10,579 bases of DNA from an uncultured Prevotella sp. GTDB lineage: Bacteria; Bacteroidota; Bacteroidia; Bacteroidales; Bacteroidaceae. The stretch lies in assembly GCA_945637645.1 (NCBI GenBank), contig CALZDK010000058.1, forward strand, positions 1 through 10,579, in the 5' to 3' direction. This document shows positions 1 to 7,956 of the stretch, piece after piece. The notes below the pieces were generated by a model. That model was not told where the DNA came from. It saw only the letters and a list, made by a program, of their open reading frames with translations, and did no database searches. A program made the position numbers and the translations under genes. Each line of letters begins with the position of its first letter. Position 1 is the first letter of the stretch.

Positions 1-84
1 GGGAATCTCAAAGCCCTCTTTGATAAAGAACTTTACCGACACCCTGAGGTAATGGTTTCTCCGGATGTTTCCCAAACGCTATAA
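1..84 (+). CDS. Possible 3' end of a converging gene (partial, uncertain)
   Basis: A plus-strand frame is open from the window edge to a TAA at 82-84 and gives 27 residues that end in SPDVSQTL. It would converge on the T6SS operon. The fragment is too short to recognise a family, and 27 open codons can occur by chance. The opposite strand is also open here: a minus-strand frame ending at TGA 8-10 reads through 139 and shares its frame with the decayed remnant to its right, so the coding strand cannot be decided from this window. No function is proposed. Confidence 0.25.
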   Translation, partial: GNLKALFDKELYRHPEVMVSPDVSQTL

Positions 85-139
85 TCACTCTCCAGAAGAA
101 CCAAAAACGATTTTTAATTTTTCTCTCAGAAAAAAAGAA

Positions 140-589
140 CTACTCTAAATCTGCAGATCTTTGAAATAACCCTGCTCGTTTCTTATAATCACAAACATAT
201 TCAGGCAACACATTCTTTGCTGGCAGATTATTATAGCGGAAAACGCAACAAATCCCTTTATTAACTTTTGTTCTATATAATTCCTGTACCAATCCTATTG
301 TTTCATCATCTGAACAAAAGCTCTTCGGAATCTCCCTACAATCCCTGATAATAACGCAAATCTGTTTACTATGTCCTCTCTGTCAGTATACAAGCCAGCT
401 AATCTCTTTATTATAGTATCTAAATACTTCTTCCCAATTCCACTACTCAAAATTTCTTCAGTCACTGTTTCTGCAGATGTGTTTTTATATCAGCCAGAGT
501 TTCCCTGGCTGAATTCTTCCAATATATACCTGTTAACACTTCTCAATGCTGACACTTTTTCCTTCGCTTTACTACACACTGGCTTGAAT
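140..589 (-). pseudogene. Decayed minus-strand coding remnant downstream of the spike genes
   Basis: No intact gene lies between the end of the 598-codon gene and the window edge, but the minus strand has protein-like pieces. From 589 to 490 one frame reads a basic helical stretch (SKAKEKVSALRSVNRYILEE) and stops at TGA 490-492. The same frame resumes at 489 with 64 codons (containing EEILSSGIGKKYLDTIIKRL) to TAG 295-297. A second frame, open from about 382 to TAG 140-142, continues the protein character (ICVIIRDCREIPKSF, then GLVQELYRTK, then NNLPAKNVLPEYV). One missing base near 365-375 would join the two frames. The same second frame stays open past 140 down to TGA 8-10. I read this as one gene with a premature stop and a frameshift. 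Its 5' part is gone, because upstream of 589 the frame is only an antiparallel-free shadow of the 598-codon gene. The family is not recognised. By position it could be a lost effector or immunity gene, which is inference. Confidence 0.5.
491..511. repeat. Small perfect inverted repeat
   Basis: CAGCCAG at 491-497 and CTGGCTG at 505-511 form a 7-bp stem with a 7-nt loop. It overlaps the in-frame TGA of the decayed remnant. Neither strand has a T tract directly after the stem, so it is not a convincing intrinsic terminator, although it is the only obvious hairpin downstream of the operon's last gene. Confidence 0.4.
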
Positions 590-2386
590 TCATTCCTCCT
601 CTTCCAGTTTCGGCTCTGGTTTCTCTGCCGAGCCACCTCCGCCTGCAGCCATTCCGTCGGAGATGTTAGGCGACTTGAATGACGAACCGGCTTCGAGGTT
701 GTCGAACTTTGCCTTTGGTCCTGTTGTGTCGCCCTTGATTTCCGCTTTGCCTCCAATGGTGGTGTCGCCCTTTGTCTCCACCTTGTCGCCGCCGAGAGTG
801 ACGTTGCCTCCATCGAGTGTCACCACCGCCTTCTTCTCTCCTTGCTGCACTTCGGCTGTTGTGGTAGCGAACACTGCCACCTTGTCGGACGATAGCTGGA
901 CGAGCTGGCTTTTCGTTTCCTTGTCTTTGCTTCCAAGCAGCATCTTGTCGGCAAGAAGGAGCATGGAGCTGTCCTTGGCAAATTCCTTTTCCTTTATTGT
1001 CTCCTTGTCGCCCTCCTTCGTCTTCTCCATATTCATTGCGGCGAGTTTCATCTCTTTTGCGTTGAGTGAGATGCTTCCCGTGGAGTTTCCTTCCTTGTCG
1101 AAGGCAGCCATGTCGATAGTTTCCGCACGGAATGCTATTTTACCTTCTGCAGTGAGTGCCTTTTCCTCAATTTTTCCGTCCTTCATCTCATTGTCTATTG
1201 CCTGTACGGTGAAGGTCTTGGTGGTTATCTTCACATCGCCTTTCGCTGGATGTTCGCTGTTTTTGGCGTCATCCTTGTTCACTTTCTCATTGGCAGTGGA
1301 GAATTCAATGGTTTGGGCATTCACTTTCATAAATCCTTTTTCAAGAATTTCATTGTCGTCATTTACTGCTTCGAATCTCAACGACGGCATCTGTATCGAC
1401 ATACCCGCAACCTCGTTTGTGCGTAGGTTGCCATCGCCGTCCTTTGCCACCACATCCACAGACTCTGCCTGTAGGGAAATATTGGTATTTATAGCACTCT
1501 CGGAGTCTTTCTCGAAGGCGGCGGCATTGGTGTCAAGTGCAGTCTTTATCTCGTCGAGAGCTTTGTCGCGACGTTTCAGTTCGGCATAGTCAGCCATGGA
1601 AGACAGATAATTGTTGAGGATTGACACCATCGCTTCGGTCTTTCCCTTTATCTTCTTCTGCATCTCGCGTATCTCCACATGGTTGGTGCGTGCCGCCTCC
1701 TCTGTGGCGTAGTTTTCGTAGCCTTCTTCAAGCATTTCGGCAATGTTGTCAAACAGACTGTTGATGTCGTTCTTACATTTGTCGATGTCTTGTTTCATAT
1801 CGGTGCAAGCTGTTGCCAGTTCACCTTTCAAGTCGTCGATTTTGGTTTTCTTTGTCTTGTTCGCCGGAGTGGCATGAATGTCAATGGAAGTATCGGAGTT
1901 GAGCGTCAGTCCATTACCTACAGGAGCAGGCTCTACAAACACGCCTTCACTTTCCTCGCTTTGCAAGGTGATGCCTTTTGCCTGGAACACGATGCTCGAC
2001 TCGTCGAGCAACACATTTTCCTTGCCATCGATGCCTGGGTCAACGGCTACGGTTGAGATGGAAGCAGCGCGTTGTCTTATCGAGCCGCCTTTCTCATCTT
2101 CTCCTGTTGTTCCTTCGAGCGAAATGTTCGCTGCGCGCACAGTCACTTCCGAACCACCGGGATAGAGCATTCCTCCCGGGTCCACGTTGCCGATCATAAT
2201 CTTTGGTGCGGATATGACAAGCATGTTGTCGTCCCTGACAAACTTTATGCCTTTTGATATTTCGGCAATCTGGTTTTTCAGTTCCTGAACTTCCCGTTTG
2301 CACTTGTGCAGTTCGTCGAGTTCACCCTCCATTTTGGAGTTGTAGTCGTCGAGTATTGCCCTTAGGTCGTCTAATATATATCCCAT
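590..2386 (-). CDS. Beta-strand-repeat protein downstream of VgrG, candidate T6SS spike extension
   Basis: This 598-residue protein has no signal peptide or membrane segment. Residues 1-47 are a charged helical segment, probably coiled coil. About 48-170 alternates short strands of the type seen in VgrG needle domains (MLVISAPKIMIG, VTVRAANISLEG, IVFQAKGITLQS). About 176-295 is a charged helical insert (DDLKGELATACTDMKQDIDK onward). Strand repeats resume at 300-560 (INTNISLQAESVDVVAK, KMLLGS, VVTLDGGNVTLGG, KGDTTIGGKAEIKGDTT). The C-terminus is a Gly-rich linker and an acidic Pro/Glu tail. The spaced I-x-I-x-A and G-D-T-T pattern resembles the triple-stranded beta-prism of gp5/VgrG needles, so it may trimerise and extend or cap the spike. 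It starts 18 bp after vgrG with an AAAGGA ribosome site about 10 nt before the ATG, so it is co-translated with vgrG. I do not recognise a named family. A VgrG-carried effector or cargo scaffold is an alternative. No PAAR gene is visible in the window. Confidence 0.75.
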   Translation of the reverse strand: MGYILDDLRAILDDYNSKMEGELDELHKCKREVQELKNQIAEISKGIKFVRDDNMLVISAPKIMIGNVDPGGMLYPGGSEVTVRAANISLEGTTGEDEKGGSIRQRAASISTVAVDPGIDGKENVLLDESSIVFQAKGITLQSEESEGVFVEPAPVGNGLTLNSDTSIDIHATPANKTKKTKIDDLKGELATACTDMKQDIDKCKNDINSLFDNIAEMLEEGYENYATEEAARTNHVEIREMQKKIKGKTEAMVSILNNYLSSMADYAELKRRDKALDEIKTALDTNAAAFEKDSESAINTNISLQAESVDVVAKDGDGNLRTNEVAGMSIQMPSLRFEAVNDDNEILEKGFMKVNAQTIEFSTANEKVNKDDAKNSEHPAKGDVKITTKTFTVQAIDNEMKDGKIEEKALTAEGKIAFRAETIDMAAFDKEGNSTGSISLNAKEMKLAAMNMEKTKEGDKETIKEKEFAKDSSMLLLADKMLLGSKDKETKSQLVQLSSDKVAVFATTTAEVQQGEKKAVVTLDGGNVTLGGDKVETKGDTTIGGKAEIKGDTTGPKAKFDNLEAGSSFKSPNISDGMAAGGGGSAEKPEPKLEEEE

Positions 2387-2395
2387 AACGATTGT

Positions 2396-2402
2396 TCCTT
2401 TC
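2396..2402 (-). promoter_or_regulatory. Ribosome binding site of the spike-extension gene
   Basis: The minus strand reads GAAAGGA about 9 nt before the ATG at 2386-2384. It supports this start and is notable because most other genes here lack a recognisable Shine-Dalgarno sequence. Confidence 0.55.
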
Positions 2403-2404
2403 TT

Positions 2405-5400
2405 TTATGTTATAACCAACGGCTCGGTGTTCTTGAATAGCGAGCGCAGATATTCCTTGATGGCGTCGAGATCGGGGTTGCGCATTGCCTCAAAGCCAGC
2501 GGCATCGTCGTCGAGCTTGTAGGTGAATCCCTTGTTGTTGGAGAGTAGGATGTTGCCTGCGCCTGTGTATTCGCAAAATGCGCGGGGACCTGCTGCACCC
2601 TTCCAGTTCACCAACTCCTGTATTCCCGGCACGCTCCACCACTGTCCGTTCTTTGTGATATTTCTCTCTATGCCAAACTCTGCCGCGAGAGGAGCGACCA
2701 AGGTGTTAGCAAGTTCTTGTCCAATTTTCTTATCCTTTTCTTTGACCTTTTCCTCTTTAGACATTTCGTATGGCACGATGGCATCGACAAATTCCTGCCA
2801 TTTCTCGTCGCTTTCATCTGTTATGGCAGTACCGATTGGCGCTTCATCGTCGATGGAGAATAATTGTGAATCGTCAAATCCACGCAATACGTCGTAGATA
2901 CATTTCTTCATCACCATTTTCGTCAGGCCGGCAGGTATCGCAATAGGTTTCTTTAGCAGTTTTGCCAAATCCTCACTAGAATTAAGTTCTATGTTCAATG
3001 CCTCCGATGTGCTAACAATTGGAGACTCTGGACCTTTATATTTCTTTTTCTCAAAGGCATCGCCTCCCCAATGTCGCTCTATACTCTTATATAGCGTATC
3101 TTCATTGTCAACATATTCCTCCTTGAATTTCTTGACAGCCTTTCTCAGTTTTTCGTAAATTTCAATATACTCTTTAGCCCATTTCTCGTATATGTTCTTT
3201 CTTGGATAATAGTCTGTAAGATCAGGTGCCAACATGTCTTTTAGCCCACCTATCTTGTAGTCATCCCAGGCCGCTTTCAACACTCCGTCCTCCTTTGTAA
3301 CATCTATGTTGGAATTAAAATTGTCCGTATAGTATATGGACACATGTATCGGAATATTTTCGTATGCCTTCTTTTTCAGCGTTTTGATGTGGTAGAGTTG
3401 GCGACTGAAGTTGTAGTAGAAGTTCTTCACTTCCTGCTTGGTGTATCTGAGCAGCGACAGGACGACGAAACCCTTGTTGTGCAGATAGTCGAGGTCTTGG
3501 TTGTTCTCTTCGCCGAAGGTGGCGGAGAGTCCAAGTGTTTTCCACGAGCCACCGCCTTCGAGAGCTGTTCCCGACTTTGAAAGTAGCGACGTGGGAACCC
3601 AAGCCTTGCCCAAACCCGCTGTAATCAGCACATTGCGTTTCGACTTGATGTTCAGCGTTCCTTCGACAGGACGCATCAGTACTTCCCACATGTTTCGTAT
3701 GAACGACAGGTCGGTGATGTTCTTCAGTTCCTCAATAACCTTTGCTGCTGTTGGCGACAATGCCCCCACACCAGCTTGCAAGCCTTTGTTAAGGGCTTGG
3801 CCGGCGGCACCTAATGCGGTGTGCACACCTATTCCCCAAACGTATGGTATTTTGTCCTGAATGTTCACACCGCTCTTAATGTCAAGATTGTTTCCAGCCA
3901 CAATGCTGACATTCTTTCCTGAAATGCTCACGTCGCCGTTTGGCGCGCTTATGCTGATTCCGGTGAATGCGTTCATGTTGATGTCGCCCAACGGACTCTT
4001 TATGCTGATATTTCGGTCGGTAGCCGAGAGTTTCACCTCATACATGCCGTTAGCGTCCTTGAACACCATTCCGCCATTGAGTGGCTTTGGCGTAATGTCC
4101 TCCATGGTGGTGACGTGGTCCAGATTGTCCTTTGCCATAAGCAAATCCAGTTTCGCGTCTTCCCATTGTTTCTTCAGTTCCGGGTCGTCTTTTGAATTGT
4201 GATACGCTTCTTGGGCTTCGTCAACTTTTTTCTCAAGATCTTCTATCTTGAAGTAGTCGTTCATGCCTTCTTTAATGTAGTCCGCCATGTTCCATATTGC
4301 CGCCAATGGCGGTATCAGCGCATTGAGCAACGATGCGGGTTCTTCGTCCCTGAACGTTATGGAATGTCCGTTCTGCGACGTTATTGCTCGAGGTGTGTAT
4401 TTGTAGTCGATGCGTTTGTCAGCCGCTGTTGCACCCTTGCTCGGGTAGCGTTCCGCCGTGTAGAGATATCCGCTGACGTATGGACGCTCAATGTTGCCGC
4501 CTGTGTAGTTAATCATCACATGGTCGTGTATGGCAGGAGTCATGAACACTCCACCGCCACCACCTCCTGTGAATGGGACGAGCACTCTAATCCATGGTGA
4601 AAGAGCGTGATTACCGCCCTGCCACAGATATTTCACCCTCACTCGTCCAATCTGCAGAGGGTCTTTGGTTTCCATCACCACCGCCTCCTGGGCAGTGGCT
4701 TTCAGTATGTGCGGTATGCCGCAATGTGGAGGTAGTACGACAATATTATTGGAATCCGTATAGCATGGTTGCATTTTGTCGTTGAGAGTAGGTATCACCT
4801 CAACGGAGTGTTTCCTCACGGTAACATTGCTGTTCTTTTCTTTGACAAAGCTTCCATACATTCGGCTGACAATATAGTAGTTGGCAACGCCGTCGTCGAG
4901 GTCGATGGCATCGGTGAGGTCAAATTCTGGCACATGGTCGGAGAAGTTTATGTCCACCTTTCCACGCTCAGCGGCCTTCTCTCCCTCCTCTATCTTGTGG
5001 TAGAAATTGTTGAGGAATTTGGTGCGGGTGGAGTCTTTTATTACGAACTGTCTCATTTTGTCGGCATCCTTAGGATATTCCCAATCGGTACGGTGGATGC
5101 CTGCATCGTCGGGATATACACTAACGAGTTTGTCGAAATTCTTCTCTGAATCCGTTTTCATAATGAGCCTTTTCCCCACCTCCACTGCCGCTCCTGCAAA
5201 GCCTGATGCAATATCGCTGGCTGCTTTCGACTTCGACAGAACAGTACCCATTGTGTCGTAGGCAAGGGCTTCTATCCAATGTGAACGGCTGTCTATGTAG
5301 TCGTTTTCCTTCGTAACAATATGTTGTTGCTCGTCGTCAACATAGTTTGGAGCATAGAAGATATCTTTCTCTTTCTCTTCCTCTTTTTCCTTTTCGGCAT

Positions 5401-6565
5401 AATAGTGGTCTCTCCACAGCAGTTTTTCTATCTCGTCGTCCGACAAGTCTTTGTTGCTCTCTTTTATCTCTATTCTCTTTTTTGCCTCATTTTCTTCTTC
5501 CTTTTTATTCTCCTCTTCGGTTTCTTTGTAAATATAGGTGTAGTCGCTTGAGAAATTGTCTATATTGAGAGAAATGGATGAGTCGATGTTGATGTCGGGA
5601 TAGGTGAAAATATACTTTCCGGAGAGTTTTGAGGCTGTAAGGTCTTCGGGCAAGCCGAGACAGAACTTGCCGTTGCGGTAGCAGAGGAACTCGCCGCAGC
5701 GAACCGCCACGCGCCTGATGAAGTCGTAGAACGACTCGTTGTACTGCACGAGATATGGCTGCACCAGCTCACGCTTCTTTTCTCCGAACTCGGTGTCGGT
5801 CATGCTGAGGTTGCGAAGCCGCTCCGGGGCGCACTCCACAAACGACTCATGGAAGCCGAAGCGTAATGCCATCTCTCCTTTCACTATTTCCTCACCGAAC
5901 TGCTGTCCGCTATACACCTTGCTGTATTTGCTCAGCTCCATCAGCTTGTCGGGACTGTAGCATTGCAGTGTGACGTATCTTGTCGAGTCAACTATGGAAA
6001 TTTTGAAACTGAACACAAGATACCTCACAGCGATGTTCGTCATGTGGTCTATTATGGTGCTTTCCGTGTCATTGACAGAAACTTTGTGGCTCTCCACACC
6101 GACAACACTTATTGCCGCTGGAGTAGGCTTTCCTTTAGATTCATTGAAAAATACCTCCTTTACATATTTTATACAGTCCCTGTTGGTCAGGGGAACCTTA
6201 AGTTCCGTGTTGGGGTTGATAGACAATTTTATGGTCATAGAGCCTGGCTGGAACACCTTCTTGTCGTATTCTATCTCATTGACCACGAAATTTACTTTTG
6301 TCGTAATGTCCGACTCCTTGTCTCTGTAATACACAGGATGTGCAGAGTCGCCCAATGCCACATACGCCATCTCGTCGAAGTTATCGCCTCCATACTTGTC
6401 ATGGTGTCTGTAGCTGTCTATCGACAATTCCTGGGCTTTTGTTGTTGCCTTTCCGTTTTTGTCGGTACTTGATACACTGATAGTATGCGCAAGGATGGAC
6501 TTCAGTCTTTCCTTGACTATATTGTTGTTTCTGACGTATTCAGTAAAGATTATAAATTGTTTCAT
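2405..6565 (-). CDS. tssI: VgrG (TssI) spike protein, exceptionally long with insertions
   Basis: VgrG trimerises to form the puncturing spike on the Hcp tube and often carries effectors. Residues 1-~330 fit the gp27-like base (YNESFYDFIRRVAVRCGEFL at 274-293 matches the conserved early-gene pattern). Residues 636-703 are the gp5 OB fold: LQIGRVRVKYLWQ, WIRVLVPF, a run of six Gly, HDHVMINYTGGNIERPYVSG. The needle strands follow at ~824-900 (DRNISIKSPLGDINMNAFTG, ISISAPNGDVSISGKNVSIV) and briefly at 966-985. The length of 1386 is about twice the ~600 usual for the phylum. The excess lies in a Lys/Glu-rich insert (~345-400), a helical insert splitting the needle (~742-825), a second helical insert (~903-965), and an unrecognised C-terminal region (~1000-1386) ending with a return to strands (GNILLSNNKGFTYKLDDD). 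The ATG follows the 155-codon Hcp-like gene by 30 bp. An 'evolved' VgrG with an effector or cargo-binding C-terminus is plausible but no catalytic motif was found. Confidence 0.9.
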   Translation of the reverse strand: MKQFIIFTEYVRNNNIVKERLKSILAHTISVSSTDKNGKATTKAQELSIDSYRHHDKYGGDNFDEMAYVALGDSAHPVYYRDKESDITTKVNFVVNEIEYDKKVFQPGSMTIKLSINPNTELKVPLTNRDCIKYVKEVFFNESKGKPTPAAISVVGVESHKVSVNDTESTIIDHMTNIAVRYLVFSFKISIVDSTRYVTLQCYSPDKLMELSKYSKVYSGQQFGEEIVKGEMALRFGFHESFVECAPERLRNLSMTDTEFGEKKRELVQPYLVQYNESFYDFIRRVAVRCGEFLCYRNGKFCLGLPEDLTASKLSGKYIFTYPDINIDSSISLNIDNFSSDYTYIYKETEEENKKEEENEAKKRIEIKESNKDLSDDEIEKLLWRDHYYAEKEKEEEKEKDIFYAPNYVDDEQQHIVTKENDYIDSRSHWIEALAYDTMGTVLSKSKAASDIASGFAGAAVEVGKRLIMKTDSEKNFDKLVSVYPDDAGIHRTDWEYPKDADKMRQFVIKDSTRTKFLNNFYHKIEEGEKAAERGKVDINFSDHVPEFDLTDAIDLDDGVANYYIVSRMYGSFVKEKNSNVTVRKHSVEVIPTLNDKMQPCYTDSNNIVVLPPHCGIPHILKATAQEAVVMETKDPLQIGRVRVKYLWQGGNHALSPWIRVLVPFTGGGGGGVFMTPAIHDHVMINYTGGNIERPYVSGYLYTAERYPSKGATAADKRIDYKYTPRAITSQNGHSITFRDEEPASLLNALIPPLAAIWNMADYIKEGMNDYFKIEDLEKKVDEAQEAYHNSKDDPELKKQWEDAKLDLLMAKDNLDHVTTMEDITPKPLNGGMVFKDANGMYEVKLSATDRNISIKSPLGDINMNAFTGISISAPNGDVSISGKNVSIVAGNNLDIKSGVNIQDKIPYVWGIGVHTALGAAGQALNKGLQAGVGALSPTAAKVIEELKNITDLSFIRNMWEVLMRPVEGTLNIKSKRNVLITAGLGKAWVPTSLLSKSGTALEGGGSWKTLGLSATFGEENNQDLDYLHNKGFVVLSLLRYTKQEVKNFYYNFSRQLYHIKTLKKKAYENIPIHVSIYYTDNFNSNIDVTKEDGVLKAAWDDYKIGGLKDMLAPDLTDYYPRKNIYEKWAKEYIEIYEKLRKAVKKFKEEYVDNEDTLYKSIERHWGGDAFEKKKYKGPESPIVSTSEALNIELNSSEDLAKLLKKPIAIPAGLTKMVMKKCIYDVLRGFDDSQLFSIDDEAPIGTAITDESDEKWQEFVDAIVPYEMSKEEKVKEKDKKIGQELANTLVAPLAAEFGIERNITKNGQWWSVPGIQELVNWKGAAGPRAFCEYTGAGNILLSNNKGFTYKLDDDAAGFEAMRNPDLDAIKEYLRSLFKNTEPLVIT

Positions 6566-6595
6566 TGCACCATGAATAAAATTATCTCAAAAAAA

Positions 6596-7063
6596 TCAGT
6601 TGACGAAATTGAGCCTCAGATGTCGTTCTTCCTCGCCGATATATGTAATGGATGTGAGCAGGAAGGAGAACTCAAGCGACATCTGGTTCCCTTCTTTTGC
6701 CTCGTCGTCGTCGTAATGCTCCACAATGTCAACGACGTACCCCTCCACCACCATCGCGCTGTCGTAGCTGGTGAGGAAGTTGTTGTTGTCGTAGGTGGCG
6801 TTGAACACAATAGAGAAGATCTGACTGTCGTTGCTCACCAGACGCTCGTAGTATTCCCTCGTGTCGTTGGTGCCAATCAGCGTGGCTACAATCAGCTCCG
6901 AACCCGACATTCTGCCGTAGGGCTTGCCGAAGTCATTGCGCGGTCGGCGCAACGTGTAGTCAAGACGCTGCACTACTGTAGCGTTCTCGCGTCTCAGGAC
7001 ATGCTGTTCGATGATGTTTTCCGTAAACAGCGCCGCCTTGGTGTGGTTTGAAAGTTTTGGCAT
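6596..7063 (-). CDS. Divergent Hcp-like (TssD-family) protein next to VgrG
   Basis: This 155-residue protein has the outline of Bacteroidetes TssD but is far from the two canonical Hcps. Residues ~34-62 (LDYTLRRP, then DFGKPYGRMSGSELIVATL) match the Hcp segment with a strand, an extended loop and a second strand (YEFDQATDTEGQMSGIPRGG in hcp1). Residues ~71-88 carry the YYERLVSNDSQIFSIVF helix-strand, and ~100-143 the final strands with a VVDIVEHYDDD motif like the EKWED turn of Hcp. An extra N-terminal ~25 residues are helical and polar. There is no signal peptide or membrane segment. It sits 14 bp after the preceding Hcp-like gene and 30 bp before vgrG. I infer a tube ring that contacts VgrG, or a cargo-carrying Hcp. 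TssE (gp25) was considered because of the length but its motifs were not seen. Confidence 0.65.
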   Translation of the reverse strand: MPKLSNHTKAALFTENIIEQHVLRRENATVVQRLDYTLRRPRNDFGKPYGRMSGSELIVATLIGTNDTREYYERLVSNDSQIFSIVFNATYDNNNFLTSYDSAMVVEGYVVDIVEHYDDDEAKEGNQMSLEFSFLLTSITYIGEEERHLRLNFVN

Positions 7064-7077
7064 TCAACTAATATGGT

Positions 7078-7515
7078 TTAAAATGAAAAAGTGTCTTCAG
7101 GCTCCTCGCCTATCCTCACGTCGTTGGCGGTGAGGCTGTCTGCCGTGATGTGCAGTGTCAGCAGGCGGCGGCTTGAACTTTGTATGTCGTAGTTCTCGTG
7201 TATGGAGAAACACTGTGCCCCGTCGAAATGCAGGTTGCGGCATACTGTCTCTCCTTCCGACTGTCTCACGTCGTCGATGTCGAACTTAAGGCAACCGCTT
7301 GCTTTCTCGTTGCAGAGATACCATTCGTAGAGATACAGGTCTTCCTTGGTGGGAGCAACTACGGTCACCTCGATGGCCTCGCACTTCGGGGAGCTGTCGG
7401 GATGATAGGAATTGTGTGAACGGCTGACGTGGGTGCGGCACCCTACAACAAGGTATTCCTTGCTGTAGAGTCCCGTCACGTTGTCTCCGAACTGAAGATG
7501 TGCGATGATGTTCAT
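7078..7515 (-). CDS. Divergent Hcp-like (TssD-family) protein, cysteine-rich
   Basis: The 145-residue product follows the TssD strand order: an early strand YLVVGCRTHVSRS (21-33), a loop, then AIEVTVVAP (47-55), the helix EDLYLYEWYLCNE (58-70), a GCLKFDI strand (74-80), and LHFDGAQCFSIHENYD (95-110) where canonical Hcps have the YC...EKWED segment. It ends in LLTLHITADSLT and an acidic tail. It has six cysteines (26, 45, 68, 75, 92, 102), against two and three in the canonical Hcps, which is high for a cytoplasmic tube protein. The gene starts 14 bp after hcp2 and precedes the other divergent Hcp-like gene by 14 bp, so the four Hcp-family genes form one transcription unit with vgrG. A specialised tube ring or effector chaperone role is inference. 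Confidence 0.7.
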   Translation of the reverse strand: MNIIAHLQFGDNVTGLYSKEYLVVGCRTHVSRSHNSYHPDSSPKCEAIEVTVVAPTKEDLYLYEWYLCNEKASGCLKFDIDDVRQSEGETVCRNLHFDGAQCFSIHENYDIQSSSRRLLTLHITADSLTANDVRIGEEPEDTFSF

Positions 7516-7529
7516 CGTCAGTCAGTTTA

Positions 7530-7928
7530 TTACTTCCAAGGATTGTTGTACTCAACAGGACCGTTCTTCAGAGTCTGGCAAACTACCTCGATCTCCTCAT
7601 AGTGCTCCTGTCCGTCTTCCCACTTCTCGGTGTAGTGTATGCAGTAGCATCCTGTTCCCTCAAGGCTCTTCATTGTAGAACCGTCAACGGTGTTCTCGAA
7701 GGTCACCTTCATGTCGCGTGGGTCGTTTGGAGCCAACATCCACTGCAGCAACTGGTTGTTGCCGTCGTTCATTGCCTTTACGCGGATTGTCACCTTGCCG
7801 CCGCGTGGAATACCTGAGATCTGTCCCTCAATGTCTGTGCTCTGGTTGAATTTATAGTCAACGAGGATAACCTCACGCTCTTCGAAATCCTTCACTTCCA
7901 GTTTTACTGGTGTTACGTTTAATGCCAT
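7530..7928 (-). CDS. tssD: Hcp (TssD) tube protein, second copy
   Basis: Hcp assembles hexameric rings that stack into the inner tube expelled by sheath contraction. The 132-residue product aligns along its whole length with the upstream hcp1 product, with roughly half the residues identical by eye. Shared blocks are EEREV...DYKFNQSTDIEGQ, the invariant SGIPRGGK loop (38-44), VKAMNDG, the LLQWML helix (60-65), the GCYCIHYTEKWED segment (93-105) and EEIEVVCQTLKNG (111-123). Length is usual for the Bacteroidetes family. It follows hcp1 by 68 bp of repeat-containing DNA and lacks a clear ribosome binding site (the start is preceded by an A/T-rich stretch). Divergence from hcp1 suggests mixed rings or different cargo, which cannot be tested here. 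Confidence 0.93.
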   Translation of the reverse strand: MALNVTPVKLEVKDFEEREVILVDYKFNQSTDIEGQISGIPRGGKVTIRVKAMNDGNNQLLQWMLAPNDPRDMKVTFENTVDGSTMKSLEGTGCYCIHYTEKWEDGQEHYEEIEVVCQTLKNGPVEYNNPWK

Positions 7929-7956
7929 AGTATATATGTTTTTTAATCGTTAATAC

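Noticed and set aside
491..511. Operon terminator after the spike-extension gene
   Set aside because: The 7-bp stem is not followed by a T tract on the minus-strand transcript and overlaps the decayed coding remnant; it is kept only as an inverted repeat.
1..589. Insertion sequence ends
   Set aside because: No terminal inverted repeats, target duplication or transposase motif could be seen in this stretch.
663..1589. Plus-strand open frame of 308 codons
   Set aside because: It lies wholly antisense to the 598-codon spike-extension gene, has low-complexity Ser/Phe/Leu-rich composition typical of a reverse-frame shadow, and shows no recognisable domain.
6485..7051. Plus-strand open frame of 188 codons
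   Set aside because: It is antisense to the 155-codon Hcp-like gene and the start of vgrG, both better supported by family resemblance and operon spacing.
6596..7063. 155-codon gene as TssE (gp25-like baseplate protein)
   Set aside because: The length fits, but the conserved features of TssE were not found, while the DFGKPYGRMSG loop and VVDIVEHYD segment fit the TssD/Hcp outline.
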